A stretch of DNA of 64,000 nucleotides from Deltaproteobacteria bacterium (GTDB lineage: Bacteria; Myxococcota; Myxococcia; SLRQ01), in NCBI GenBank assembly GCA_007130885.1, contig SLRQ01000005.1, forward strand, positions 69,542 to 133,541, written 5' to 3'. Positions 26,488 through 36,500 of this stretch are shown in pieces; position 1 is the first letter of the stretch; every line of letters starts with the position of its first letter. The notes beneath the pieces are model-generated. The model searched no databases, was not told the DNA's origin, and saw only the letters and a program-made list of their open reading frames with translations. Made by a program: the position numbers and the translations under genes.

Positions 26488-27894
26488 ATGGCTGACGAAA
26501 CCATCACTCCGGGAATGCAACGCTACGTCGACGAGGCCAAGGCGTACTTGGCCAAGCGTGACCGCTACATTCAGGAGACGGTCAAGAAGTGGCGTTTCGA
26601 CACCATCGCGGTTCACGGGCTCTACTCCGTTCAAGAGGCGATTGAGGATTATCAGGGCTCAATCATCGAGCCCATCTTCATGAGCACCTCGCAGGCTTAC
26701 CGCGACTCCGACGAGATGGCCGCCGCGCTGGCCTACATGATACCGACCTGGTGCTACTCCCGTATCGCCAACCCCTCCACCTACTACTATGAGTGGACCC
26801 TGGCCTTGCTGGAGACGTACGGCTTCGGCGGCGAGGCCTCATGTTGCTCGACCTCGTCCGGCATGGCGGCCGTGATGACCGCGGTCCAGCCTTTTCTCGT
26901 AACGGCGAAGTCGCCGACTGAGCCACGAAACTTCGTGGCTACCGCACAGTGCTACGGCGGTACTTTCCAGCAGTTCAGCGTACGCATGGCGGAAGAGCGC
27001 GGGATCGAGTGCCGCTGGGTACAGGATCCGACCAATATCGATGAGTGGGCCTCCAAGATCGACAAGAACACCCGCTTGCTCTACGGCGAGCTGCCGAGCA
27101 ACCCCGGTCTCGGCTTCTTCGACATCGAGAAGGTGGCCGATCTGGCGCACAGTCACAACCTTCCCTTGATCGTCGACTCAACGGTGGCAACGCCCGCTCT
27201 GATGCGGCCTATCTGCCATGGGGCCGACATAGTGGTGCAGTCGGCGACGAAGTCGATGACCTCCAGCGGCTTCGGAGTCTGCGGGGCCGTCATAGCCCGC
27301 AAGGGGCTGCACACCAACATCGACAATGAACACCTGAAGAACGACTTCGGGCTCTACGTCAAGTATCTTCCAAACCGCGACTACGGCCCCAACCTGCACC
27401 CGATGCAGGCGGTGATGACCCTGAACGATGTTCGCACGCTGCGCTCCAAGATGGATCTCTTGAGCTGCAACACCATGAAGGTAGCTCGCTATCTAGAGGA
27501 GCACCCCAAAGTCGAGAGCGCCCAGTATCTCGGCCTGCCGAACCATCCCCTGCATGAGCTGGCAAGCAAGTACATGTGGCTGGTGGATGCCGAGCACGAT
27601 GAACGGTACATGAAGCCGGTGAACCGCTACGGTCACCTCATGTCCTTCTGCGTGAAGGGCGGCGCGGAGAAGACGCGAAAGGTCTTCGACGGCCTGGAGC
27701 GAATCTGGCGGGCCACCGATCTCGGGCGGATAAAGAGCGTGGCCACCATCCCGGCCATCTCGACCCATCAGCAGCAGGGCGAGGAAGGTCGCAAGATCGC
27801 CAACATTCCGCCCAACATGATCCGCCTGTGCGTCGGAGGCGAGCACCCCGACGACATAATCGCCGATCTAGACCAGGCGTTGAGCCAGGCCTAG
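26488..27894 (+). CDS. Cys/Met metabolism PLP enzyme (cystathionine gamma-synthase / sulfhydrylase family)
   Basis: A 468-residue PLP enzyme that most likely makes cystathionine or homocysteine from an activated homoserine, or cleaves methionine. The PLP lysine is Lys255 in SATKSMTSSG, Asp230 (VDSTVATP) contacts the pyridine nitrogen, and YSRIANPSTYYYEWTLALLE is the family N-terminal loop. An N-terminal helical extension of about 35 residues (VDEAKAYLAKRDRYIQETVKK) is longer than in most relatives. GGAGG eight bases before ATG 26488 sets the start. The 230-base divergent region with thrC shows no clear riboswitch. O-acetyl, O-succinyl or O-phosphohomoserine cannot be separated as substrate. 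Confidence 0.88.
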   Translation: MADETITPGMQRYVDEAKAYLAKRDRYIQETVKKWRFDTIAVHGLYSVQEAIEDYQGSIIEPIFMSTSQAYRDSDEMAAALAYMIPTWCYSRIANPSTYYYEWTLALLETYGFGGEASCCSTSSGMAAVMTAVQPFLVTAKSPTEPRNFVATAQCYGGTFQQFSVRMAEERGIECRWVQDPTNIDEWASKIDKNTRLLYGELPSNPGLGFFDIEKVADLAHSHNLPLIVDSTVATPALMRPICHGADIVVQSATKSMTSSGFGVCGAVIARKGLHTNIDNEHLKNDFGLYVKYLPNRDYGPNLHPMQAVMTLNDVRTLRSKMDLLSCNTMKVARYLEEHPKVESAQYLGLPNHPLHELASKYMWLVDAEHDERYMKPVNRYGHLMSFCVKGGAEKTRKVFDGLERIWRATDLGRIKSVATIPAISTHQQQGEEGRKIANIPPNMIRLCVGGEHPDDIIADLDQALSQA

Positions 27895-27930
27895 GAGGGT
27901 TGCCGCCTCCCCGTAAGTCATGCCGGCCTG

Positions 27931-28078
27931 GGAGGGTGTCGCAAAAAGGCCGTCCACGTCCCCGTCCAGTTTTCGCGTTTCGCGGGGCGGATGTGCGAAG
28001 CGAATCCCAACTTTTGTCCGCACCGGCGCGGGAGGGTTCGCAAAAAGCCGTCCGCGTCCGCGAAAAGGCCGTCTCGCG
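27931..28078. repeat. Imperfect ~30-bp direct repeats in intergenic region
   Basis: A unit beginning GGAGGGT(GT)CGCAAAAA and followed by GCCGTCC(A/G)CGTCC occurs at 27931-27961 and 28031-28059, 100 bases apart. A shorter version, GCGAAAAGGCCGTC, continues to about 28078. They occupy the gap after the PLP enzyme. No open reading frame there has convincing composition. Confidence 0.5.
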
Positions 28079-28110
28079 AACCGCGTTGGCGTGGCAGGGG
28101 CTGAGATCGG

Positions 28111-28124
28111 GACCCATATGGGTC
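28111..28124. repeat. Palindrome with extended arms
   Basis: GACCCATATGGGTC is a perfect 14-bp palindrome. GAGAT (28103-28107) and ATCTC (28127-28131) flank it and extend the symmetry with a small internal loop, so it can form a hairpin or act as a binding site. Function unknown. Confidence 0.4.
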
Positions 28125-28198
28125 GAATCTCGTTCGCGTGGCGGGGTTCGAGATTGAGACCTGGACGAGGAGTGAAGCGCATGGAGCCGGCGTGGGTC

Positions 28199-28218
28199 TA
28201 CTCGTACCGGTACGAGTA
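28199..28218. repeat. 20-bp perfect palindrome
   Basis: TACTCGTACCGGTACGAGTA is perfectly self-complementary over 20 bases. It resembles a dimeric regulator site in length and symmetry, but no promoter or coding start is adjacent on either strand: the nearest gene ends at 28475 and the previous ended at 27894. Confidence 0.5.
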
Positions 28219-28370
28219 CCTCCTTTGAAGTCTTCGCGTAGTTCTTCGAGCCGTGGAGGGCGGGCGCTCTCACGCACATGAGACGCATTCTCAAAGAGAG
28301 CTTGCGGGCCCCGGCGCTCGTTCTTTGTCGCCGACGTCCTTCCGCGCGGACGGTGCATACCCCGCCACCG

Positions 28371-28472
28371 CATCACCTCCCGAGTTCGGTTCACCTCATG
28401 AACCGAACTGCCGAGGTGCCGCATCACCTCCCGAGTTCGGTTCACCTCATGAACCGAATTGCCGAAGTGGCG
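28371..28472. repeat. Tandem 51-bp repeat, each with a long hairpin
   Basis: Two nearly identical 51-bp units (28371-28421 and 28422-28472) stand just after the stop codon of the phosphoglycerate-mutase-like gene (minus strand). Each holds AGTTCGGTTC, a 7-base loop, and GAACCGAACT, with an outer CACCTC/GAGGTG pair across a 3-base internal loop. The second unit has two base changes; one converts a G-C pair to G-U in RNA. The position suggests a double terminator or transcript-stabilising structure, but a mobile REP-like origin is possible. Confidence 0.7.
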
Positions 28473-28474
28473 CG

Positions 28475-29662
28475 TCAGCGCGCGAGCATCTGCTCTATCA
28501 CCTTGGTGGCGGGATCCACCAGGACTCCGGTGGCGAGGGCGTCCCTTTCGGTGAACGCTCTTCCGCTCGAGTCGGTAATGCCGGTGCCGGCTAGACAGAA
28601 GAGGGGCGGGTCGGCCGAGTGCGCCTTGGTTACGATGGGGGTAGGGTGGTCCGCGGCTATCATCATGCGCCACTCACCCTCGGCCTCCAGCTTCGCCGAC
28701 AAGGGCTTGACGATTACCTCGTCGATTCGCTCCAGCGCCTTTATCTTCTCGGCGGCGTCGCCAAGATGTCCGGCTTCGTCCGGGGCCTCCACGTGCACCA
28801 CCACTAGATCGTACTCATCGATGGCCGCCAGGGCCGCCGCGCTCTTGGCCTCGTAGTCGGTGTCCAGATAGCCGGTCGCTCCCGGCACGTGTATCAGCTC
28901 CATTCCCATGGAGAGGGTGATGCCTCGGATGATGTCGACCCCGGTTATTGCCGCGGCGCGCAGTCCGAACCGGGACTCGAATGGCTCGAGCTCCACGGGT
29001 CGCCCTTGACCCCACAGCCAGATGTTCGTGGCGGGAGTTCGGCCCTCCTCGACGAGCCGCTTGTTGACCGGATGATTCTCGAGCAAGGCGGCCGCGCGCT
29101 CCATGATTCGCAGGAGGCGGTCCGCTCCCCGTCCCTTGGGCTGGTGCTCCTCCACCGGCCGGTCCGGAATGTCGTGCGGCGGGGCACACCGGAGGTCGGT
29201 TTCCGAAGCGTCGGAGAGCAGCATCAGGTTGCGATAGGACACGCCGCTGTGGAAGGCGCACCCCTCGTCCGATAGCTCCTCGTTCAAGGCCGCGATCAGC
29301 TCCTCCGCATCCGCCTGCGCCACGTGCCCCGCTGTGAAGTCGCTCATGCGCCCGTCTTCGATGTTGACCAGATTGCATCGGAAGATGATCTGATCGGGGC
29401 GCGCCGAGAGACGCTGCGCGGCTGCTTCAAGCGGAGCACGGCCCGAGTAGCAGCGGTGCGGGTCGTACCCCAGAAGTCCTAGTGTGGCGACATCGGTGGC
29501 CGGGATGAACCCGGGCGGCACCGTGAGAGCGCGTCCCAGGCGTCCGTCAGCCGCCAGCCGGTCGATGTTTGGTATGCGGGCAACCTCGAGAGGCGTCCGC
29601 GAATCCAGCTCCGGTACCGGCTCGTCGGATGCGCCGTCGGGAAGAATGATTGCGTACTTCAT
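28475..29662 (-). CDS. ApgM-type phosphoglycerate mutase-like protein, proposed homoserine kinase
   Basis: A 395-residue alkaline-phosphatase-superfamily protein. This family is known as archaeal-type cofactor-independent phosphoglycerate mutase, and a bacterial subset is annotated as a proposed homoserine kinase because it lies beside threonine genes in species without thrB. Visible parts are the metal Asp9 (LPDGASDEP), the nucleophile region PATDVATLGLLGYDP (55-68), SGRAPLEAA, VHVEAPDEAGH and ADHPTPI for the metal centre. At the nucleophile position Thr56 stands where phosphoglycerate mutases have Ser. Nearness to thrC and the homocysteine-forming enzyme supports the homoserine-kinase reading; the exact activity is not proven. 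Confidence 0.8.
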   Translation of the reverse strand: MKYAIILPDGASDEPVPELDSRTPLEVARIPNIDRLAADGRLGRALTVPPGFIPATDVATLGLLGYDPHRCYSGRAPLEAAAQRLSARPDQIIFRCNLVNIEDGRMSDFTAGHVAQADAEELIAALNEELSDEGCAFHSGVSYRNLMLLSDASETDLRCAPPHDIPDRPVEEHQPKGRGADRLLRIMERAAALLENHPVNKRLVEEGRTPATNIWLWGQGRPVELEPFESRFGLRAAAITGVDIIRGITLSMGMELIHVPGATGYLDTDYEAKSAAALAAIDEYDLVVVHVEAPDEAGHLGDAAEKIKALERIDEVIVKPLSAKLEAEGEWRMMIAADHPTPIVTKAHSADPPLFCLAGTGITDSSGRAFTERDALATGVLVDPATKVIEQMLAR

Positions 29663-29856
29663 GGCGGGACCTCCTACTCTAAAGCCGAAAAACGTCGCGG
29701 GGCATCCTAACCCTACAGACGGTCGCGGCCAAGCATCTCATCCCAGCGCTTCGGCGAGCGGCCCAGGTAGTGTTCTTTGCTGCTGGAGGAAACCCGAATA
29801 TAGCACGGAAGACCGTGAGGCTCGTGCGCGGTTAATCCAGAGATCGTGACTCTGGT

Positions 29857-30453
29857 TTAGCCGCGCTCTATGTCCACGGAACTGATCTCGACCGGCTGAA
29901 CAGGTCGATCGCGCGAATCGGTCTGCACCCTTGCTATCTCTCTTATGACATCCAGGCCGTCGACGACCTCGCCGAACACGGCGTGCCTGCCATCGAGGTG
30001 CGGCGTAGCCGTTTCCGTTATGAAGATCTGTGATCCGTTGGTGCCGGGACCGGCGTTGGCCATTGAGACCATGCCGGGCTTGTCGTGCTTCAGGCCGGGG
30101 GCGAACTCGTCATCGAACTGATAGCCTGGACCGCCCGTGCCCCAGTCCGGCCGGTCGGCTCTGGTCTTCGGGTCGCCTACCTGGACCATGAAATCGGGGA
30201 TCACTCTGTGGAACTTGATGCCGTCATAGAAGCGCTCGCCTCTCTTCTCGGCGCCATCCAGGGGATCAGTCCAGGGGATGGTTCCTTCGGCCAGACCGAC
30301 GAAGTTTCCAACGGTCACCGGGGCCTCATCCGCGAACAGCTTTATGCGAATATCTCCCTTGGAGGTGTGTAAAACTGCGTGCATGGGCCCTTTAACGTCG
30401 GGCACTTCCGGCGGCTTTCTCATTGGCTTTGACATGACCGATGCATTTATCAC
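29857..30453 (-). CDS. Cyclophilin-type peptidyl-prolyl cis-trans isomerase
   Basis: A 198-residue isomerase that speeds proline bond rotation in folding proteins. Cyclophilin landmarks are [39 protein letters not shown] (the catalytic Arg in FHRV), [31 protein letters not shown] and [18 protein letters not shown]. There is no signal peptide, so it is probably cytoplasmic. Starts at 30453, 30435 and 30423 are all possible; none has a strong ribosome site. It lies 30 bases after tamA on the same strand and may be the last gene of that operon. The 190-base gap to the next gene shows nothing. Confidence 0.94.
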   Translation of the reverse strand: MINASVMSKPMRKPPEVPDVKGPMHAVLHTSKGDIRIKLFADEAPVTVGNFVGLAEGTIPWTDPLDGAEKRGERFYDGIKFHRVIPDFMVQVGDPKTRADRPDWGTGGPGYQFDDEFAPGLKHDKPGMVSMANAGPGTNGSQIFITETATPHLDGRHAVFGEVVDGLDVIREIARVQTDSRDRPVQPVEISSVDIERG

Positions 30454-30483
30454 GGTCGAGAAGGCAGGTTAAGCTTTGAGCGG

Positions 30484-33483
30484 TCAGAACGAGTAGCCGA
30501 AGGTCAAGTGAAGGCGGCCGCTCTCCGGGATTAGATCAGGGCGCACCTCGACAATAGGCTCCGGCCTCACCAATGGGAAGCCCCAGCCGAGCGAGAGGGG
30601 TCCGACGGCCGTGACGTATCGAATGACGGGGCCCGCGCTGACGGCCGGCTCGGTCAACAGGTCTGAAAGCTCGTAGGACACCGAAGCAAAATCGGTGAAG
30701 CCGGCGATTTGGATGCTGCCAAGGAATATATTTCTAGCGACGTACCAACGAAGCTCGAAGCTGCCGTCGAGCTTGTAGTTGGCGCCGGGAAATGCAACGG
30801 CCGAGGCAAAGGGAGCCAGCCCCCTCACGCTGTAATCTCCTCCGTAGTAAAGCGCCTCGGAGTCAGGCAGTCCTGGCTCCGGCCCGACGGGCAAGGCGGC
30901 TCCGAAGCCGGCGGTGGCGGCTAGGATTACGGGACCTCCAAGGAAACGCTCTCCGCCTATCGGACGCTCCCACGGCGTTCCCAGATCGAGATAGCCCCGC
31001 GCGCTGTTGAGGCTGCGCCAGAAGTTGTGCCCTTCCGCCAGTGGAGAGAGCCACCTTTGCGCCAGCTCCAGCCTGGTGTCCACCGCCCAACCTCGCCTGG
31101 GGTCGACGAAGGAGTCCCGGCGGTCCAGCATGAGGACCGCGGCGACCCGACCTATGTTGGCCAGCGGCCCCTCCAGGATGGCTCTCGGCTCGCGTGGAGC
31201 GTCCGGCTCCTCGGACTCCTCCGTTCGAAGCTCGAAACGGCCGGCTGTAAGCTCGTACCCCGCCTGGCCTACGATGTCCGGGCAAAACCGGCAGTCCTCC
31301 CGAGAGAGAAGCTGGCGCGAAATTCCGAACATGCCGCCCAGTCTCTCCTCGAGGAAGGAGGGCTGGTCCTCAAATCGGAAGAACGCGCTCGCTTCGGCGT
31401 CGAAAGGAGCTCCGAAGGGCCGTGGGGCCCGAAGGCTCGCGTCGAGACGATCCGCGCGTCCGATGCGAAGGGAAGGGTGAAGCCGCCCGAAGGCATCTCC
31501 CAGCCGAAGCCGAAGGTCCAGATGCATGGCTCTGCCGAACAGATTTCGATCCCTGAAATCTCCCCCAAGAAGGAGCCCCGCATCGGTGGTGTAGGCTCCG
31601 ACCACGTCGGCGCTTCTGGCCGGCGGCTCCTGCACCGCGACCACCGCCCATGTCTCCGGCTCCTCCATCCAAAGGCCCACTGGCTCGAGTTCCACCGACG
31701 CGAACGCTCCGAGGCCGCGCAGCCGCCTCCTGGCTTCCCCGAGCTCTTCAAGATCCAGTGGGTCGCCGGGAGACAGACGTAGCTGCTGCTTTATTAGCGA
31801 GGTGCGGGTGCGGAAGTTTCCTCGAATCAAGAAGCCGCCCACTACCGCTCGCGTCCCGGGCGCGACGATGTAGCGGATGCTTACCTCTCCCCCATCCCGC
31901 GGGGAAGGAGCGTCGATGACCACCGACATGTCGGCCATGGGATAGCCGGCGGACGCAAGCGTAGCCAATATCTCGTTTTGGTCCCTGCTCGCGTACTCTT
32001 CGACGAAGGGTTCGTCTTGACGAAGTAGGAGACGATCGCGGAGTTCCTCTTCGTCGATCGCTTCCGGAAGGCCCCGGATTTCCATCTCGGCAACCACGCG
32101 CACCGGTCCCTCCTCAATGAGAAAGACAACCTCGATGTCGTCATCCGGCCGGTCGATGCGTCTTGCCCGAGCTGTTGCGGCGGCGAAGCCGCGTTCCTCG
32201 TACAGGGCCTCGATCGAAGCGATGTCCGCTTCGACGGACTCGTCTACGTAGCGGCCCGGAGAGAGGAAACGAGAAGGCCTGGTCTGAAGATCCGCTTCTC
32301 GGCGGATCTCTCTCGAGGCGATGGCAACATTCCCTTCGAAGTCGACCTCTCTTACTCTTGCTCTGGGCCCTTCCTCGATCCGGTAAAAGACCTCGATGCT
32401 GAAGTCGTCCGGCTGCCTGGTCTCGCTCTCTATTCGCACGTCCGGATGGCCCGCCTCCTGATAAGCGAGCCTGACGGCGTCCGCGGTGTTTGCCACCTCG
32501 GTGGGATCGATGACTCCCGCATCCGAGAATGTCGCCAGCCTCGCCAGCGCGGAGTCCGATAGAGTCTGGTTGCCTTCGAAAAGAAGTATGAGAGCCGGCC
32601 CGGCATCCATGTGCACGGTCACGTCGATGAAGTCTTCCTCGGGATCTAGAAACCATCTTCCTGTCACCCGCGCTTCGGGCCAGCCTTGCTCCTGCAACTC
32701 GAAAGTCAGCTCGTCGAGATCATCTTGAAAACGGTCCGGGCGGAAGCGCCGCTCGAAAAACCAGAGCAGGCCGAAGCGTCGCAGCCGTGACTCCACCTCG
32801 CCCGGCTCGAGCGGGTGCCTGCCCGTGACCCTGACGTTCCGCAGCCGCGCCCTCCGGCCCGCTTCGATGAACACGACTAGCTCCACGCCGAGGTTGGGCT
32901 CCGCGCTACCTACCGCGACCGCGCTTAGATCCACGCTCGACTCGAAGTACCCTTTGCGTTCGAGAAACAGCAGCAACCGCTCCCGCTGGGTCGACAGCAT
33001 GGCGGGCTCGTCGATGATGAGCGAGCCCGGTTCCACGAACAGTCGGCGGCGGATCTCCTCGCGCAGCAAGCCGACCGGAAGCCTCCCTTCGATCGATATT
33101 TCGCGGATGAGACGCCGGGGGGTGAGATTGCACTCCATCAAGTCAGGCTGGGGCAGCTCGCATATTGCCGTCTCGAAGTATCCGGTCTCTTCGAGGAGGC
33201 GTTCGATTCTCACTGCCGCCACACCATCGTATGGAGGAGGGCCCGGCCGGAGAATGCCCGTGAGCGCCAGGCATTGCTCCTCCCACTCTTCCCACTCGAT
33301 CTCCTCCAGAATCAGCGTTATCTCGCCGTCGTGCTCCACCGGGACCGTGCAGCGGCTGTACAAGCTTTCCGCCGGGGCGCCGGAGTAGGCGCGTCCCGTC
33401 GCATTGGCTCCGGCGCAGGCCGATAGTGTCGCCGTGACGATGGCAAGCACAAACGCGATGAGAACCGCGGAGCTTCTCTTCAT
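30484..33483 (-). CDS. tamA: TamA-like Omp85 outer-membrane protein with lipoprotein signal
   Basis: An Omp85-family barrel of 999 residues with a long POTRA region. Repeated POTRA-like units are seen (RARLRNVRVTGRHPLEPGEVESRL, RARVREVDFEGNVAIASREI, VVAEMEIRGLPEAIDEEELRDRLLL, AVVGGFLIRGNFRTRTSLIKQQLRL), probably five to six, before a barrel beginning near residue 620 (LLLGGDFRDRNLFGRAMHLDLRLR) and ending LHLTFGYSF. The immediate tamB neighbour makes TamA the best name; it could also be a BamA paralogue. The N terminus MKRSSAVLIAFVLAIVTATLSACAG has a lipobox LSAC, so it may be lipidated, which is unusual for an integral barrel. AGAGGGGG precedes the ATG. Confidence 0.87.
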   Translation of the reverse strand: MKRSSAVLIAFVLAIVTATLSACAGANATGRAYSGAPAESLYSRCTVPVEHDGEITLILEEIEWEEWEEQCLALTGILRPGPPPYDGVAAVRIERLLEETGYFETAICELPQPDLMECNLTPRRLIREISIEGRLPVGLLREEIRRRLFVEPGSLIIDEPAMLSTQRERLLLFLERKGYFESSVDLSAVAVGSAEPNLGVELVVFIEAGRRARLRNVRVTGRHPLEPGEVESRLRRFGLLWFFERRFRPDRFQDDLDELTFELQEQGWPEARVTGRWFLDPEEDFIDVTVHMDAGPALILLFEGNQTLSDSALARLATFSDAGVIDPTEVANTADAVRLAYQEAGHPDVRIESETRQPDDFSIEVFYRIEEGPRARVREVDFEGNVAIASREIRREADLQTRPSRFLSPGRYVDESVEADIASIEALYEERGFAAATARARRIDRPDDDIEVVFLIEEGPVRVVAEMEIRGLPEAIDEEELRDRLLLRQDEPFVEEYASRDQNEILATLASAGYPMADMSVVIDAPSPRDGGEVSIRYIVAPGTRAVVGGFLIRGNFRTRTSLIKQQLRLSPGDPLDLEELGEARRRLRGLGAFASVELEPVGLWMEEPETWAVVAVQEPPARSADVVGAYTTDAGLLLGGDFRDRNLFGRAMHLDLRLRLGDAFGRLHPSLRIGRADRLDASLRAPRPFGAPFDAEASAFFRFEDQPSFLEERLGGMFGISRQLLSREDCRFCPDIVGQAGYELTAGRFELRTEESEEPDAPREPRAILEGPLANIGRVAAVLMLDRRDSFVDPRRGWAVDTRLELAQRWLSPLAEGHNFWRSLNSARGYLDLGTPWERPIGGERFLGGPVILAATAGFGAALPVGPEPGLPDSEALYYGGDYSVRGLAPFASAVAFPGANYKLDGSFELRWYVARNIFLGSIQIAGFTDFASVSYELSDLLTEPAVSAGPVIRYVTAVGPLSLGWGFPLVRPEPIVEVRPDLIPESGRLHLTFGYSF

Positions 33484-33520
33484 TTCCCCCTCTTACGCAT
33501 GCATGACCACAGGCGCAGTC

Positions 33521-36500
33521 TCAGCGGCCGCCGAGTACTCTGGCTCTTATCTCTAGAGTGCTCCTTTGTCCTTCTCTCTCCGCGGGAGAGACGGCGCTTC
33601 GGTCACCGGTAATCGCTTCCGTGGACGCCTCGAGGTAGACCATGTTGGAGAGCAGGAACTGCGCTCTTGCAAGCGCCAAGGCTCCAGCGTCACCGAACCC
33701 TTGCTGCAAGGCTCCCTCCAGCCGGAGGCGCCGGGAGATCTCGGTTCCGGCCGTGATCGCGATGCCCTCCAAGGTTACCCGCGCGACCAGCAGATCAAGG
33801 TTGAGGATGTCCTCTAGGCGCTCGGTGACCATACGGGTGAGAGGTTCCGCGAGGCGGGTGCCGGCAAGCACCATCGCCGACTCGACGTGACGAGCATCTC
33901 CCGGCACGAGCCCGGCCGGTCTCGTGCCGCCGGTCACCAGTAGTGAGAGCACCTCCAAACGGTCCAGTGAAGGTTGTGATGTAAGCTCGAGGGTCAGCTC
34001 GTCGAGGTCTCCCTCCAGGCCGACGCTCACGAAGTGCGTGGGCTGGAACACCTCCCGTCCTATTACCGCCACGATGACCTCGCCCTCGGCGACCACGTCC
34101 AAGGTGCCGCTGACCGGCTGGCCGGGAACAGGCACCAAGACGGCTACTCCCCTGGTTATCGGCAGGTCGGCTTGAGGCGTTTGAAGCTCGCCGCGCGCAA
34201 CCTCTATTCGGCCCTCGAGCGCGGGATCCGTGGATGGACCAAACACGCGGAGATCGGCGTCTAGCACCAGATCCAAGCCGAAGGAGCCGGCGTCCAGGCG
34301 GGCGTCGACCGCGCCGATGCTCAACACCCGCAGGTCCAGCCTCAACATGGCAAGAAGCGGGTGGGGCTCCACCGGCGGGCGCACCGCCGGATCGTCCGCG
34401 ACCAGGGAGAAGGCAGCGATTCGCAGCTCGCGTTTGTATCGTCCCCTCACTATGTCCACTCGGCCCGAGAGCAGGCCTTGCCCCTCTTCTCCGGTCAGGC
34501 GCACGTCCGCGTTCATCTCGACGAAGAGGTCGCCGGTTCGCAGCGGCAGGCCTTCCCCAGTAAACGAGATGTCCAGCCTTTCGGGCATCACCCCGTCTAG
34601 AACGAGGAACCCTTCCGCTTCGAACGGTCCGCCAAGTGTACCGCCCCGAAGCTGCTCGAGATCAATCCTTTCGTCGGTCAGTTGCACATGAAACGAGTCG
34701 ATCACGATATCCCGGATCATTCCTCTTGGAAGCAGGCGCACCTTTTCGACGAGGTCGGCGCGCCCCCAAAAGGACGGCTCCTCCAAGGTCCCGGTGGCGC
34801 GTATGTCCACCAATATCGCGCCATCGGCGCTTACGATTTGGGGCACGAAAGCCGCCACGAGTGCCATGTCCAGGCGGCCCACGGCCAAGGCGTCGATTCG
34901 AGGTCCGATGGCGCCGCCGGCTTGGAGCCTTCCGTATGGACCCTCCAGCTCCAGATCCTCGATGACGAGCGTTTCTCCGTCGTATCGGATGGTGGCCGGC
35001 CTTGTTGCGGTGAGGATCGCCTCGTCTGGAATCGACAGCTCGATCCGGGAGAGGAGGAGCGCGAAAGTAGTCTCCGGAGGATCTCGCAGGTAGCGAACCT
35101 CGGCCGTGCCTTGAAGCCTGGCGCTGACCTCGGCTTCGGTGACAGCGGGCAGCAACCAGGCGATGTCGAAGTCGTCGATATCGGCGGTGGCGTCGATCTC
35201 GAGAGGAGGGCCGGGGCTCACGCGAGCTCGAACGAAGAGCGCGCCGGGGATTTGCACCCCTATTGCGTGGTCGTCCCCCTCCAGCGGGCCGATCCTCGCT
35301 ATGAGTCGTCCGCGATGAATCAGCCGTTCGTCGACCGTCAGCTCGTTGATTTCCACGCGCCCCGCAAGCTCCGGGAAGGGCAGGTCCCCTTCGGCCACTA
35401 GGTCAACGGAGATACTACCGGCAAGCCTTACCGGCAAATCGCCGGTGCCGGGCAGGGCCTCCAACCTTATGCCGTCGCCGAGCAGTCGGACACCCTCCAC
35501 TCTTCCCTCGTAGGGGAGGATGTCTCCAGTCGCCCGTAGCTCTCCGGCTTCTCCTTCGATCGTGGCGGCCACGGCCAGCCGGTCCATGTCCCCGGAAATA
35601 TCGACAGTGAGCTCGCCGGCCTCGACTCCACGAACGCTCACCTCATCGCTTGCAAGGCGCGCTTCCACCCGAGGCTGCTCCAAAGGGCCGCGAAGGCGTG
35701 CCCGCGCATCAAAGAGGCCCTCGACATCGGCGACTTGTACGGCGGGAGCGAAGATCGCCGCGACGTTCAGCCCCAGCTCGATGGGGATTCGGCGGGCGTC
35801 CACATCGAGAGCCAGCTCCAAGGTTTCGATGTCAAGCACGCCCGCCGCCTCGATCTCGCCACCAAGGATGGGGGTAAGCGTGAATTCAGTGAGCCGAACG
35901 GCCTGTGGGGTTGCCGACGCCCTCGCGCGAAATTCTCCCATATCAACGCCGTCGACTCCGAGTTCGGGGGAGTAGACCTGACCTTCGGCTACAGGCGCGC
36001 CGACAGTCCCCCGAACCCGCGCCTCTCCCTGAACAACGCCCTCCAAGGCGTCGTGAAGCGCCGACAGCTCGAGGCGAAGCAGCCGAAGGTCGAGGTCAAC
36101 CTCGGGGTCCGGCCTGGGGCTTCCGCCGGCATCTAGGATTACGGCCCGGCCCGTTGCCGAAATGAGCGCCGGCTCGGACTCGAGCCGAGCCTCGGTGGTG
36201 AACAGCGTTCCGTCTTCGAGGCGAAGCGGCGCGGTGAGCCTGGCGGGTGGGGCGTCACCGAAGGTGAGCTGTTCAACGAGCAGGTCCGCCGCGGCGCCTG
36301 GAAGCGGGAGGGCACCGTAAAGGGTGCCGTCGATCCTGGCGCTGGTCGCCGTAAGCCTATTGTCCAGCGCCGCCAGAAGGCCTCCCGGCTCCTGGTGCGA
36401 CGCGGTGAAGTCGAGCTCGAACGAAGCATCTCCCTCCAGCGGAACGAGGCCGCTTGCCGTCAGCGTCACGTCGCCGGCTCGCATCTGGCCGCGATCGAGC

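Noticed and set aside
28141..28170. tRNA-like T-arm sequence (GGGTTCGAGATTGAGACC)
   Set aside because: No acceptor stem, anticodon arm or D arm could be built around it.
27918..28673. 251-codon minus-strand frame covering the repeat-rich gap
   Set aside because: It includes two tandem copies of the DNA hairpin unit and overlaps the proposed homoserine kinase; composition is Arg/His/Pro-rich.
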